Of a stretch of 64,000 nucleotides of DNA, positions 18,650-31,101 are shown piece after piece. The notes beneath the pieces were generated by a model that worked only from the letters and a program-made list of their open reading frames with translations, was not told where the DNA came from and searched no databases. The position numbers were made by a program, and so were the translations under genes. Position 1 is the first letter of the stretch; each line of letters starts with the position of its first letter. Source of the stretch: Auanema rhodensis (Eukaryota > Nematoda > Chromadorea > Rhabditida > Rhabditidae); NCBI GenBank assembly GCA_964057225.1, contig OZ059898.1, positions 5,270,001-5,334,000 on the forward strand. The letters are read 5' to 3'.

Positions 18650-20660
18650 ATGTCTAATTTATACGAATTAATGGTGGGTCCTCAACTGTATCGACATTTT
18701 GATCGAGGGCAACACAATTATAACATGCCTGAGTATTTGGGTAATACCGCTATGTCCTTATGCAGAGGTATTTTGTGTTTTTGAGGCTTATATTTATGAT
18801 GCATGATTCCAGGACTTTTATACTTTTCTACATCTTTAGCTTTTGGACCTGTTATTGGTCTCTATTTATATAGTCGAAATTTACTAACTCCTAATACTAT
18901 TTTATTTGTTATAAAATATGCTGGCATGCTTACCATTTTTTCTTATGTTGGAAGGTTTTATTTGTATTATTATTGCCATATTCATTCATGATTTCTAAGA
19001 TTGATTGGACGGTCTATGGATCCACTTTATCGAGAATTTTTAACTGCTTATTTAAAAGCAAGGTCTTCTGGTAAACTGATCGATAATGAGGTAATTTATT
19101 TGATATGATTGTTCTAAAAATATAAGGTTTTCAGGCTCTTAAACATTTTGATTTTGAACTATATGGTGTTAATGCTGATTATACTGCAGTACAAAACCAA
19201 GAATTGTGGTATCTTAATCCTGAAGTTTCCAATGGTAATATAATAAATTATAAATTTAAATTTATAAAAAATATATAAAAAATTAAATATAAATTTTTAA
19301 ATTTTAAACGTGATTTTTTCTACAGCTAATCCATTAACAAAACTTGCTGCTTATTATGCAATCAAAGCTTTTGGAAGACATATGCTTTATCCTGGATCAA
19401 TGGGTCTGTTAAATTATTTGCTTGCTGACAATCTCCGATTAGCAAGATCTTTGTTGGTTACACGAAAGGTTTTTTCGTTATTCTATTTTTTTGTTTACAA
19501 GTATTTAAGCGAGGTGACAGAGTTTGGATTCGTACTACTAAAGGAGATTTAATTGATGCTATGTACATTCCTCCTGCTTATGGTGAACACAGTACTCTCG
19601 TAATTTGCTGTGAGGGCAATGCCGGTTTTTATGAAATCGGAATTGCCAATACTCCTACAGAACTTGGATACGGTGTATTAGGTTGGAATCACCCAGGTTT
19701 TGGTGAGAGTTCTGGTTTGCCATATCCTGAAAGAACACTGGCTGCTGCTGATGCTGTTATGCAGGTATACAAAACATTTTTTCAAATAATTTTTTGTTTA
19801 TACAGTATGCTATTAACGTTCTGGGATATGAAGAAAAGAATATTCTTCTTTTTGGATGGTCAATTGGTGGTTACCCCTCATCATGGTTAGCTGCAAACTA
19901 TCCTAGTCTGTTTTTCTTTTTTTTGTAATATGGTATTGCTTTTTAAGGTATTCGGGGACTGGTTCTGGATGCTACATTTGACGATGTCTTGCCTCTAGCT
20001 GAAGCTAGAATGCCCAAGGTTTGCTCAAAAATAGTCATGTTTATTTATTATCAGTGTTTAGTTATTATCTGGAGTCGTACAATATGCTATTAGAAATCAT
20101 TTTAACCTTGAGATTCATAGAATTGTTAGTTTGCCAATCGAATTATCTTCTATCTATTTGATTGTAGCTCGCAAAATACAAAGGACCACTTCGTCTTATC
20201 CGCCGCCTACAGGAAGACATTCTAACCACTGATCACACTGGCGGTGAAGAACAAAAAAGAGCTTCCAATAGAGCTAATTTCTTACTAAAAGAAGTTTTGA
20301 AATCTCGTCACCCAACTGAATTAGAAGGGTTGGAGCCACAGGTATAAAATTCCTTTGGTTGATGATTACTGATTGGTATTTTAGGTTGATCGTTGGCTGA
20401 ATATGTCTCTTGATGAACGGAACTTTTATGTTCAAACAACTGCTGTAATTAATGAAAATAAATTTAAAAAGTCATGATTCTTTTATAGGAGCCATCGAAA
20501 GTTTCAACTTTGTTCTCACTGTGTTCTTGTTACTTTGACGATTTTGATGCTACTCATGTAACACCTTTGGACCAAAGGTATTTTTTATTTTGTGATAGAT
20601 CACAGAAATATTGAATTTAGATATTTCATTGTTCCGAGCGATCGAACCGATTTGCGCTAA
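18650..20660 (+). CDS. ABHD16A-type phospholipase (alpha/beta hydrolase)
   Basis: About ten exons encode a membrane-anchored alpha/beta hydrolase. After MSNLYELMVGPQLYRHF come two hydrophobic stretches (LLYFSTSLAFGPVIGLYLY; ILFVIKYAGMLTIFSYVG), then the catalytic domain: VICCEGNAGFYEIG, YGVLGWNHPGFGESSG, nucleophile elbow LFGWSIGGYPSSW (GxSxG), LVLDATFDDVLPLAEARMP, and KYKGPLRLIRRLQEDILTT. DDFDATHVTPLDQR near the end provides the likely catalytic His. This arrangement is that of ABHD16A (BAT5), an ER-membrane phosphatidylserine lipase that makes lysophosphatidylserine. The ATG directly follows ATCATAG, an acceptor, and the upstream gene's stop is only 126 bases away, so it may be the downstream member of an operon. 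One intron (after AANYP) uses the weak donor GTCTGT, but the join keeps the family alignment. Confidence 0.92.
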
Positions 20661-21492
20661 TTATACAACTCATAAAACTTGAAAACCTTAGTATTGTGCA
20701 TGTATATGATTCACTTTTATGAGTTTAAAGGCTCGTGGCTCTGCACTTTAATTTATTCCTTGACAACACAATAAATTTATAGTCATTTATTAAAAATCTT
20801 TTATAATTATCAGCATACAAAAAGCGATTGAATTAAGCAGGAGGAAGTAAAAAATAATTTTAAAAAGCATTAAGTACTCCAACTTGCTTAGCACCATTAC
20901 TCCATTAGTAACAACAACCTTCATGAAATAACTAGCCGTCCGGAGCGAGAAGACTAGATACAATTTTTTGAGCAAAAAGCAATGTATTAGGCTCAAGGAA
21001 TATAGAAAATCTGATATAAATATTGGAATAAAAACAAGCAATAATAGAGAGAGAGGTATGAAAAGACAGAGATCTGAGAGCATTAGGATAATAAGAACTT
21101 GAATTCCTGGCACAATATACATAAAACTTGGTCATGAATAACAGTGCGCATTTTCAATTCAAGAATAAACGAAAATGAAAATAACCTACATTCTCTGAGA
21201 GTTATATAAAGAAAACTTTCTAAACTTATTTTTAAAATATGGCAATGTTTGCAAAATGAAAAAAGGTGGCAGCAGTAGTGAACTATACGGTCTTCTCTAT
21301 AAATATAATTAGAATAAATAAATCATCACAAATGAATGAAAAGTTTAAGAAATTACAAAATAGTTTGTTAGGTACTTAGTGCTGATGAGTATTCAAATCA
21401 ATGGCAATTCACTCAGGAGAACAAGAGATCAAAAAATGAGATCACTAATAGAAAACCGATGAGATGAGTATAGGAATACGAAAAATAAGAGA
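20661..21492. other. Region between two convergent genes
   Basis: The 3' flanks of ABHD16A (+) and the p35-like gene (-). AT-rich; an AATAAA occurs near 20770. ORFs at 20790-21135 on the - strand are hydrophobic AT-driven readings without support. Confidence 0.6.
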
Positions 21493-23319
21493 TCAAACAT
21501 CAACCGAGTATCGTTTAAGCTCTGAGAACACTTCAGAAAAGTATGATGATGTAGAATTCAGTCGAAGCATATCAGCACTTCTAGAAGAAATGATAGAAAC
21601 ACAGCGTTGCCAGAATTTGTCTCGATCCTGCAATTATAACATTCATATTTTTGAATTGCAAAATTAATTCTTACAGTTTCAACAATGAATGGCTTAAGAG
21701 GATAAGATATTTCATTGCCCATATATGAATATGAGATGTATAAGCATGTTAAAACCCATGCTCGTAAATCTTCTTCTGTATGAATTGATAGTTCATCTGA
21801 AATCATAAATATAACAATACATATATTTTACAGAAATTGAACCTGGTATGACTTCACGTATTAACATGAATACAAAAACCAAATTAGCTGGGTTTATAAA
21901 AGCAATATCTTGCCAACCCTGAAATTAATGATTTGGTTATTCTAAGATATATTCAAAAAACGATACCTGGAGTAATAAAGCACGATCAACCGTTCTAATC
22001 CACATAACCAAATGTGATGGCTCAAAGCCTGGTGGAGCTTTGTGTTGACAGATAAAGTGGCCAAGTCCTCTAAGTAATTCAGAAGTTGAGGCTTGTATAA
22101 CAGTTTTCCTTCTTATGACCTTCAATAATTTATATTATTATAAGGAAAATATACGAATTTTGAATACTTCTGGCTCATGAAGCTTCTTCTTTTCTTCATA
22201 TTTTCTTTCTAATCGTGTTACAATTCCTGTATCGTAACTTGATGATAAAACAGAATTTGCATTTTTGGAATGCCAATCAATGCTTCTGAAAAGGATTTTG
22301 AATGTTGCTTTCGGAAAAATATAATAAAATAATCTTTCATTTGCAATTTTGCTGACCTGGTATGTGTAGGACTAAGAGGAGTTTTAGCCTGTGGCCCATC
22401 TGGACTAATTAAATTATTATTAGCAAAGTCCTGTTTATTTAAACGCAATTCTCGTTGTAATTCCTCTCGTATGCTATAGAAATTTGGAATCACTGTTGTC
22501 TCTGGCTCATATCTAAAATCATATTATGAACAATGATTTGTATAGAAAAGCTAAACCTTTTATAGTTTTGATTATTATCCAATGTCACTGGCACTTGGGA
22601 ATATGGTAAATCACTGTTCTGTGATCGATAAGACGTTATACTATCTGTGGAACGAGATGAACTAATCAAGTCTAAAGTAAAATTATAAAAAGTATATATG
22701 TACATTTCATTGTATATGATATACCATTCGATTTTGGTTTACGACTAACAACTGGTTGAATATTTTTTCGACTCCAATTCCATCCTTGAACTAAAACTGA
22801 TTGACGCTTTGTATTATATATTGGACCATCCGACGGTGAAAATAGATGGTTACATACCTAGAAATATCAAATTGTATAAATATTTGAAGATACATATGTA
22901 TGTTCAACCGATCTCTTTGGTTTATTCAAGTAAATGGGAACACGTGTTTCACGTGAGTTTCACCTTTCTTTTTCGTTTTTGTTAACAAAATGTAATATAC
23001 ATAAACATCGAAATTAAAAATTTAGTCTTTAAACCAAAAGTTCGAAAGCGCAAGAGAGTAATTAATGTATTGACTAGTTTGATGAATAAAACTTTTGCAC
23101 TTACAAATCTTGAAGGCAAAGGTTATGTAAGACAAGTAATGTCAATGAAATTGGTGCCCTTTCCACGAAAAATGGTAAAGAGAAAAATACGAAATTCAGT
23201 TATTATTTAATCTAATTTAGAGAAAAAAAACAAAAAATTTATGGGAAAGGAACAAACTCAGAACGACTTACTGAGGTCGGTGGTCGATGAGGTAAAGGGG
23301 AAGTAAGACTAGCGCCCAT
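21493..23319 (-). CDS. Cyclin-dependent kinase 5 activator, p35 type (CDK5R1 homolog)
   Basis: The C-terminal half carries the CDK5-activator cyclin-like fold: [56 protein letters not shown], then [20 protein letters not shown] followed by FIVE, and a last exon [20 protein letters not shown] running to [10 protein letters not shown]. These are strong p35/p39 signatures; the protein binds and activates CDK5 in neurons. The N-terminal region has [19 protein letters not shown], matching the basic KRHS..V..W.W block of the family, and a long Ser/Thr-rich linker with several S/T-P sites. The chosen start gives [10 protein letters not shown], a plausible N-myristoylation signal as in vertebrate p35 (MGTVLS). 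The frame, however, is open upstream of this ATG back to the acceptor at 23350 and can splice to a further exon at 23621-23727, so a longer form is possible. Confidence 0.93.
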
Positions 23320-23620
23320 CAGTCGTGGAGAGAGTATAAGCTTGCAGAATCTGAAAAGACCATGAATAAATAAAAGAAAATTGAAAAAAAATTGTATTTG
23401 ACTTTAAAAAATAAAAATGAAAGTACTAAACTAACCTGGAGATAACTTTAGCACAAAGTGAAAATAATGAATGATGATGTTAGAATGATAAAATGTATGT
23501 TAGTAATAATAATAATTGAAGAGGGAGAAGAAGAGGAGAAGAAAAAGGAGAGTAGTGATATACAACGGCTGCTCACATAAAGTGGCCTGGACGATTTCTT
23601 AGAAGTTTTGATGTGCTCAC

Positions 23621-23727
23621 GTTTGAAGATCTTTATTTGGATCTAGAACTGTTGTATTACCAAAATTGAAGCACCTATCGATCAATGACTGTCTGAGACA
23701 TCGATCAATTGGTCCACAGAAGTCAAG
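23621..23727 (-). CDS. Candidate extra 5' exon of the p35-like gene
   Basis: Between a good acceptor (CTTTTTCAG) and a donor (GTGAGC) lies an open frame of about 35 codons, LDFCGPIDRCLRQSLIDRCF then NFGNTTVLDPNKDLQ. Joined to the exon at 23272-23350 it stays in frame through FCKLILSPRL into MGAS. It has no ATG, so it would need another exon upstream; it could also be 5' UTR of the same gene. Composition looks coding. No homology recognised. Confidence 0.35.
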
Positions 23728-24244
23728 CTGAAAAAGAAAAGATTATAATAAATGCAAAAACCGGCTAAGCATCAAGACATAGTAAACACGATATCACGAA
23801 TCATTAATAGAAAGTATATAAGATATAGTATATATTATATTGGAAACAATGTAGTTTGACTGACAGTATATAATTATGAAATATGTATTATACTATATGT
23901 TTATATAGTATTATAAAGAATAGGTGAATAGATGATGTTCCGCAATAATATTATTTAATGAAATCATTTCATAAAGTCCTTTTCAATTCCATTTTTTTTG
24001 CTGAAGAGGAGAAGGAAATAATATAACATTATATTGAAATAATAATAATAATAATCATTTGTTTTTATTATAAAAGATGAAGATGTATATCTTCAAATAT
24101 TGTTCTGATAATAATATTTTTATATATGTTTTTTTTTGTTTTATAAATGTATAAAGAGATTGAAAAGAATATGAAGACACACGCACATATACAAAGATAT
24201 GTTGAAGATACATCTGTAATGACATGTGTTTACGTGAGCTTCAT

Positions 24245-24267
24245 CCCCCCCCCCCCCCCCCCCCCCC
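24245..24267. repeat. Poly-C homopolymer, 23 bases
   Basis: Twenty-three consecutive C on the + strand inside AT-rich sequence. The exact length is likely to vary or be mis-assembled. A second C run of 12 lies at 27953-27964. Confidence 0.9.
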
Positions 24268-25855
24268 ATCTACATTTTCATCTGCATATCTGTAGATTTT
24301 GCATATTTTATAATATAAGAAAAGATAGTTCTAATCAATATATAAAATAAGGACAAATGAACAAGACAGCTGCATATTGATCATTAAAGTTTAGTTGAAA
24401 AGGGGAAAAGACGGTGGGGGGGTGTTGGCGAGAAGTAGTATATGTGTGAGTAGAAATTAAGAAAATGGGTGGAAAGTTTGAAAACGAAAAGAAACAGAGA
24501 CAAAATGAAGAAAAAACAATGATAAAGTGAAGAATACTGCTTCAGTTGCTCAAAATATTCATGTTATGCAAGGAAGAAGTGAGATGAATACCAAAATGAA
24601 TGTTGAGAAATGATAAAAACTTCAATGTCTTCATTACTAAATTTAAAAAAAAATTAAAAGAAACAATTGAAAAAATGTTTTTTTTTAAAATTATACTTAT
24701 AAATGTTTATGAATATAAATATATGTATATACTATATGTATAGGATTAGTTTGTGTACATAATATGTGTAAAAACTACATAGTTATACATATATAGTCAC
24801 AAATGGATATTGAAGTAAAGCTTTTTAACCGACTCTCGAATACTCATCAACAACATGACAGATGATCCTACTCCACTATATATGCTCATTTTGACTTAAT
24901 TGCTAAAGCAATTTTTAAAATCGTTTGTATACTACTGGCTCAAGCCAAAGAAAAACATTCAGTTGTGGAGGACTTTACTGATTATATAAAGGATGATAAA
25001 GTTGACCGACATGAATTGACAATCAGTTTGAAATGCTCCAATTAAGTTTATGCGGAAAAACGACAAAAATTTGAACAAGCTGAATAAGAATAGGAAGTCA
25101 CACGCTAAACGTTTCGTCAGTGAATGACGAAAAGCTGACTGCATCCACGGAGGTTGAGGGTGGACTTGATGGAATGAATAGAAGATTAGATTGTGACAAG
25201 AAGACAACAAGAACAAGATGAGTTTGTATATTGTCTTGGCTCTTGTATAACTAATGAGGTTGATAAATAGGTTGTTAAACTATTGAATAAAAAACGAAAT
25301 GCAAATCAAATACTAGGATTTTTAATGTAAAGATGTCGTTTGACCAGAAAAAGCTAATCCTTGTTTCTGCGGTGTTCCATTTCGAAATAGCTTGCTGGCT
25401 CTAGACAATTGCTTTTCCTACTATGAATCGACCTCCCACTTTACGTCTTCCTTATTCTCCCTTCTCGCCTTTTCCTTTCTGTTTTCCCCCATTCTTGGCT
25501 CTCTCTTTCGCCCAGTGTCCTCATCCTACTTTCAATCTTTCATTTTCTGTTTCTTCCCATTTTCTTCTATTACTTCTCAGGAATGGAATGAGATTTGAAT
25601 GATGGGTCATGAACTAACTCAAGAATATACTCTGTTTTTTCAACTGACCTATGAACAGGAAGTCAGTGCCACCCACTAAAAGATGATTTTAAGATAATTT
25701 CCCTCAGAGAATTCACTGTTCAAGATTTTGTTGTTATTTCTCTAGCAATTCTCTTATTATACGTATGATGATGAAGATGATAATAGAAAGAAAAATACGA
25801 GAAAATAAAAGAAAAAGTGAGAAAAGACAGATATGGATAGAACGAGAAAGTAAGC

Positions 25856-25875
25856 ATGTGTGTGTGTGTGTGTGT

Positions 25876-25945
<70 letters not shown>
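25856..25945. repeat. Compound (TG)n-(AG)n microsatellite
   Basis: About 10 TG units (25856-25875) run directly into about 34 uninterrupted AG units. Translated ORFs over it give only Ser-Leu or Thr-His repeats and are not genes. Confidence 0.95.
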
Positions 25946-25948
<3 letters not shown>

Positions 25949-27671
25949 TCGTAGTGATGAAAAGACGAAGAAGTAGCCCAAAAGATTGCTATAGCAGGCG
26001 TATTGGACAACGAAATAGAAGCTACACGGAGGTCCGGCGGGACATAGTAATAGTAGTAGTAGGAGTAGTACTAGTAGATGAAGCAGTATATGTTTTTGCA
26101 TCATCTAATACAACTACAAGTAATATTTGAATAAAATAAATTTAAAAAAAAACAATAAAATATAATATATATCTAGATATTTCTAGATATTATATGTTAA
26201 TTATATGAATATTATTATATAGTTTATAACAAATATTTAAAAAGAATTATAATTATAGAAAAAGAATAAAAACTGTATTTCAAATATTTGTTCTGGTCAA
26301 AATTGCTGAGTATAAAATATGTATAATTATCAGAATTATCATTACAAATTTATACATACAGTTTTTACAAAATTTTTTACTAAATCAAGAAAACAAAAAG
26401 AAAATATAGTAATAATTCTTAAATATCAAAGAAATTTATTTTTGTTTTGGCGCTAGCCGTTGTTCTAGTTGTGCTCTTACTCAGCTAGCTTCGCAGTCGT
26501 TTACGCAGTATTTCTTTTTGACATCTTTCTTCCTCTATATTTTTGATTTTCGAAAAGAAGGTCTTGTCAAAAAGTTGAAATTCATGTGTGGAAATTCATA
26601 AATAAAGAGAAAGATCGAATGTTAGTTGTTTGAAGTGTTTATGAGAATTCAGAACAAGAAGATATAAGGATATGACTCAATACGATAACGAAAAGAACAA
26701 AAAAATATTTAAAAAAATAAAAAAATAAATAAAAAATAAAATTGTTGAATAAATAGATAAAATTAAAAAATAGTTATAAAAAATTATTTTATAACATTAA
26801 AGTGAAAATGAAATAAGAGGATTGTTTTTCGTTGTTAGATCTTCTACGTGTTCTTTTATTTCTAAGATATTCGTTGCTATTGCATATTGCTAGAGAAATA
26901 ATATCATTAGATTAAAAGAATTATTTGAAAAAACTGACGAATTTTAAGAAATTTTTGTTTTCTTCTAAGTCTACTACAGATGTTAAATTCATGAAAGTGT
27001 CTTATCCATATTAGCTAGAGATTGGTCAGAACATAAGACTATTTGTGAGCAATAGGTTTATATTGGTTAAAATTCATTAAGAATGAATTAGAATCATTGA
27101 AAAACAGATTAAAGTTAATTTTAATTTTAATAATAATCGTGTTGTTTAATAAACAATTCATAAAAATAAACTGTGCTTCCTTAATAGAATCTAGCTAAGA
27201 ATTATTGACACATTTGATTCGAATTTATTATTTTTCTTTAAATTTATGGTAAAATGAGTCAAACACTTGCTTAGTCTATATATTGCAAATCTTAACTGAA
27301 AGAATCTAGCTTCATTAAGTATTTCATCACCATTTCCTAAGCATTTTTGCGAAAAGAATGCTCATTAGAACTCTCTAAGCAAGCTGAGCATCGTTCGTTA
27401 TCCGTCATTCGATTGCCTTTTTAATGGTTTTCTCGAACAAGGCACAAAACGTTTTCTTCCTCCTTTTTTTTAGAATTTTCTTAATTGAGAAATTAAATGT
27501 TTTGAAATAACAAAAGTTTGATGTTTCAACCAATGAAACGTTATGTAAATCTTTCTAAATGTTGAGATATAGCATTCACATCTGACAGCCAAAAAGAGCC
27601 GGCAACTGGGGAACTCCTCACTTGTTCTCTTTTCTCTCTTTCTTCCTTCTTTACGTCATGGAACTTTTCCT

Positions 27672-27693
27672 TCTCTCTCTCTCTCTCTCTCTC
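27672..27693. repeat. (CT)11 microsatellite
   Basis: Uninterrupted CT repeat within a pyrimidine-rich patch (27620-27700). Confidence 0.85.
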
Positions 27694-30600
27694 TTGTATT
27701 CATGCTCTTGTTCTCATTTTATCTATCAGTTAGAATGGAGATGAAGCTTGACAAACTGAAAGAAATGATGCAATTGAATTCTGCTGTGCTTGCCGACACG
27801 AGCTTCTGTGTATGTGTTTTGGTGTTAGCTAGAGATGGCTAGCTGATGGTGCAAAATGTTTTTATTCAAAAAAAAGAAGAGAAATATTCCGATTCTAAAC
27901 AGAATTTTATAGATAAAGGAAAATCGTCGTTACAAGACATGCTAATAACGAACCCCCCCCCCCCTATTCCAATGAGCATTTCGTTCCTATTTTGGATTTA
28001 ATTTTCGATTAAAAGAATTGCAAAAAAATCTTCAAATTCAATTGAAAAAATCCAAAGAAAACCTAGCAGAACTCAAAAAAAATTGGTCCAGTTGCTCTAA
28101 ATTTTAATCTTATGAACTTAAACCATAAAAAAGGATTATATTAGTTTTATATCCTTTAGGGAGGTTAGTGCAACATCAAAAATCTCACAGAATAGATGAG
28201 GACGAAGCACAAGGTTTTTTCTTGAAAGTTTCTCTTCATAGACTGCTTTCAAATGAATGGCTTTATCTGCCGGACATCTGAAAAATGCGTGGAGAATGAT
28301 TCAATGACACGAGATGTTGTGAAACAAAAATACGAAGTTGTAGCAAATGCCCAAAAGAGAAGAAGCATACGGTTTAGGGACATTGATATAGTGTGTTCAT
28401 TGTGAAAAGGAAAAAGAACGAGAGAGGGAAAGAGAGAGAGAGCAATCAGACGAAGGAATGAGGGAGAAAAAGAGAAATAGATGATGAACAAGAATAGAGT
28501 GAAGGAGACCAACTACCAGAGAGGAAGATAAGTGAAAGATAGAACGAGGCACAAGGGTAGAGGGGGAAAGAGACAGAAAGAACGAGAGATAGAGGTTGAA
28601 GAGAAACAATTCAGAAGGAAATAGATGACCCTGGAAAGAGGACATGGCAAAGGATGAGTCATTCTCTGCTTTCTGTGGAAGCTAAGCCTAAAAAGCCCGA
28701 ATCAATGAGCAGAGGGACAGTGTAGAAGGGAGAGAAAAAGGAAGAGGAATGAAAATGGTTATGGGAAAAGACTAAGAGGGGGGAGGAATGAAATAGAAAG
28801 AGTGTATTATAAGCGGACTCTCTGTAGTTGACTAACGAAAATCCGTGATGGGTACTAAAAAGGACGATGGCAGCGACAAAGCATAGGATGTATAGAAGAG
28901 GCTCAGTATGCTTTTCGAACTAGAATCAATAGCATAAGACTGACAATGCACTGAATCTGGCACATCGTCTCCTTATCGTGTCGTTGTTGATGGGATGAAT
29001 TCGACATCAACATGGAATAGAACTAGATGATGATAAAGCTCAGCGGAGTGACAAAAAGCGAATATAACTTTACGAACATGTATGAAAGCACTGGAAGATA
29101 GATGTAGCAGAATGAATGGCGCAATAGAGGCTTAAACAAGTCCACAGCTTGTTGGTCCTAATGAATTTATACGATTCAGCCGTCGTTGTCGGTGGTGCGG
29201 GTGCGTCGTGCACATCATCAACGTTGTTCTCTTCTCTCCTATTTCTTGTGACACAGCTACTGCTTTTCAAAGCATTGAAGCCCTCTCTATAGACTCCTGT
29301 CTCATGCTCAGCTCATTATTGTTCGTTTGGGTCATTTATGGCAATCGATCTCGTCCAAAATATAGGATGAGAAACATAAGCAGCAGACGAGAAAGAAATA
29401 ACATAGTTCAAGACTGACTTGGTCAGCAGATCAAGTGCCTGATCCATAGTCTATACATTTCAGAAAATAAAAAGTGAGCAAATGTTGTTTTTTGATTTAT
29501 TTCTTATAAATATATTGAATCTTTTCAAAATACATTTTATAATTTGTTTTAAATTGAAAAATATAAAGTTTTCTCAAAACAAACTGTTTAGTGAACTTTA
29601 TTGCTTCAATATTTATTTTCTAAACTATATGTGTATAATTAAAAAAAGCAGAAAATATCGTTTACACATCGATATAAATTAAAAAATATATAAAACGAAT
29701 ATGGTACATACATACATATGAAACGAAGTTGCTTACATGACGATATGTGCTATCGTCATCATTCCAGAGTATGTATGTATATGTCTGTTGAATTTTGCCA
29801 AAAACCCTTTGTGTCAACGTAAATAGTATCAGAAATAGACACAAATAGAATCTAAATCCAGAAAAACGAGAAAAGGAGGAAAAAAAGATTGTAGTTCGTA
29901 TGTTATGCTGTTGATGATGATGATGATACAATCAGAATACTATCATTGTAATAATTTTGAAAGAAAGATCAAAATATTTGTTTTTTTTTAAAAACAACTA
30001 AGTTAAATAGCTTATGCATACTCTATGTTTGACTTATTTGGAGAGAGAAAAGTGAAAAATTGTAATTTAAATAGTTTTTACTTGGATGACAAGTAAAAAT
30101 ATTATTTGAATAAATAATTTCATATGTTCGTTTTGGTTATTATTTGAACCAAATGTAGTAAACATCAAAAACTTTTTTTTTTAATATAAAATTAGAAAAG
30201 AAACATTTTAGCTAAACAGTAACCAAATTCCAATATCCTTATTATTGCATGCGAGAAAGTATTGTTAGTAATGGCTGAAGGATTCATGGGGAAGAGGTGG
30301 GGGTGCTTCAGTTTCAGGATGGGTAAAAGGGAAAATTGTGGGAAAACCTTTTGGAAAGTAAGACAACAACAGAAATACTTTTTTTTGATATGTCATGCTC
30401 AAAACAAGCTGCTTTTCAATGTTATTCTTAAAGTTGTCATTGCCTGCAAGTGCAGTTTCGAGAAGGAGAGAAGGAGCCAAGTTACTAACCAAAACTTTAT
30501 TGCTGACTTATACTTCTCAGCCGGTTTAGCTTCAATGCGCAACTTTGTCGTGCATGTGATGCTTGTGCCCGAGGGGGATGAAAGATGAAGGGAAGTAGAA

Positions 30601-30985
30601 ATTTGCCAGATAGATAGATAGCGAGAGCTAGCTAAACGCTTCACTTCGATTTGTTTTTTTTTCGCTGTAAAGAAAAGTTGAAACACAAAGAGGAAGAGAA
30701 TAGGAAAAGCTTTTCTTACAAGATGCCATGAACATGAAAAAGTAAGAAATGAGCTTCAGTATGAGCTATAAAAATGAATAATACAGAGAAACTATGAAAA
30801 AAATCTAAATGTTCTACGTAATTGATGCCCGCTCATGAACAGTGAGGATCATCTTCAACGATCCTATAAAAGGCTCATTAGCTGAGCAAATGCATTATTA
30901 TTTCAGAAATGAAATTTTATTCTCTTCAAAAGATATATTGAGGAAATAATAGAACAAAAATATAATTAACGATAATAAAAACATA

Positions 30986-31062
30986 GAGAGAGGAAGAGAT
31001 AGATAGAGATAGAGAGAGAGAGAGGAAGAGATAGATAGAGATAGAGAGAGAGAGAGAGGAAG

Positions 31063-31097
<35 letters not shown>
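30986..31097. repeat. AG-rich minisatellite with a unit of about 40 bases
   Basis: The block GAGAGGAAGAGATAGATAGA, followed by GATAGAGAGAG, occurs three times in a row (from about 30987, 31018 and 31055) with growing GA runs between copies, and ends in a pure GA run. It looks like a GA microsatellite that acquired a GATA motif and then duplicated in blocks. Confidence 0.85.

Positions 31098-31101
<4 letters not shown>

Noticed and set aside
20790-21122. 110-codon hydrophobic ORF on the - strand
   Set aside because: Leu/Ile/Phe-rich reading of AT-rich DNA between two convergent genes; a second frame there is equally open.
25720-26104. Two overlapping - strand ORFs of 96 and 115 codons
   Set aside because: They run through the TG/AG microsatellite and translate to Ser-Leu and Thr-His repeats; no start or splice context.
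28249-28645. - strand ORFs of 82-87 codons
   Set aside because: Pyrimidine-rich strand gives Ser/Leu/Phe repeats; opposite strand is GA-rich low complexity.
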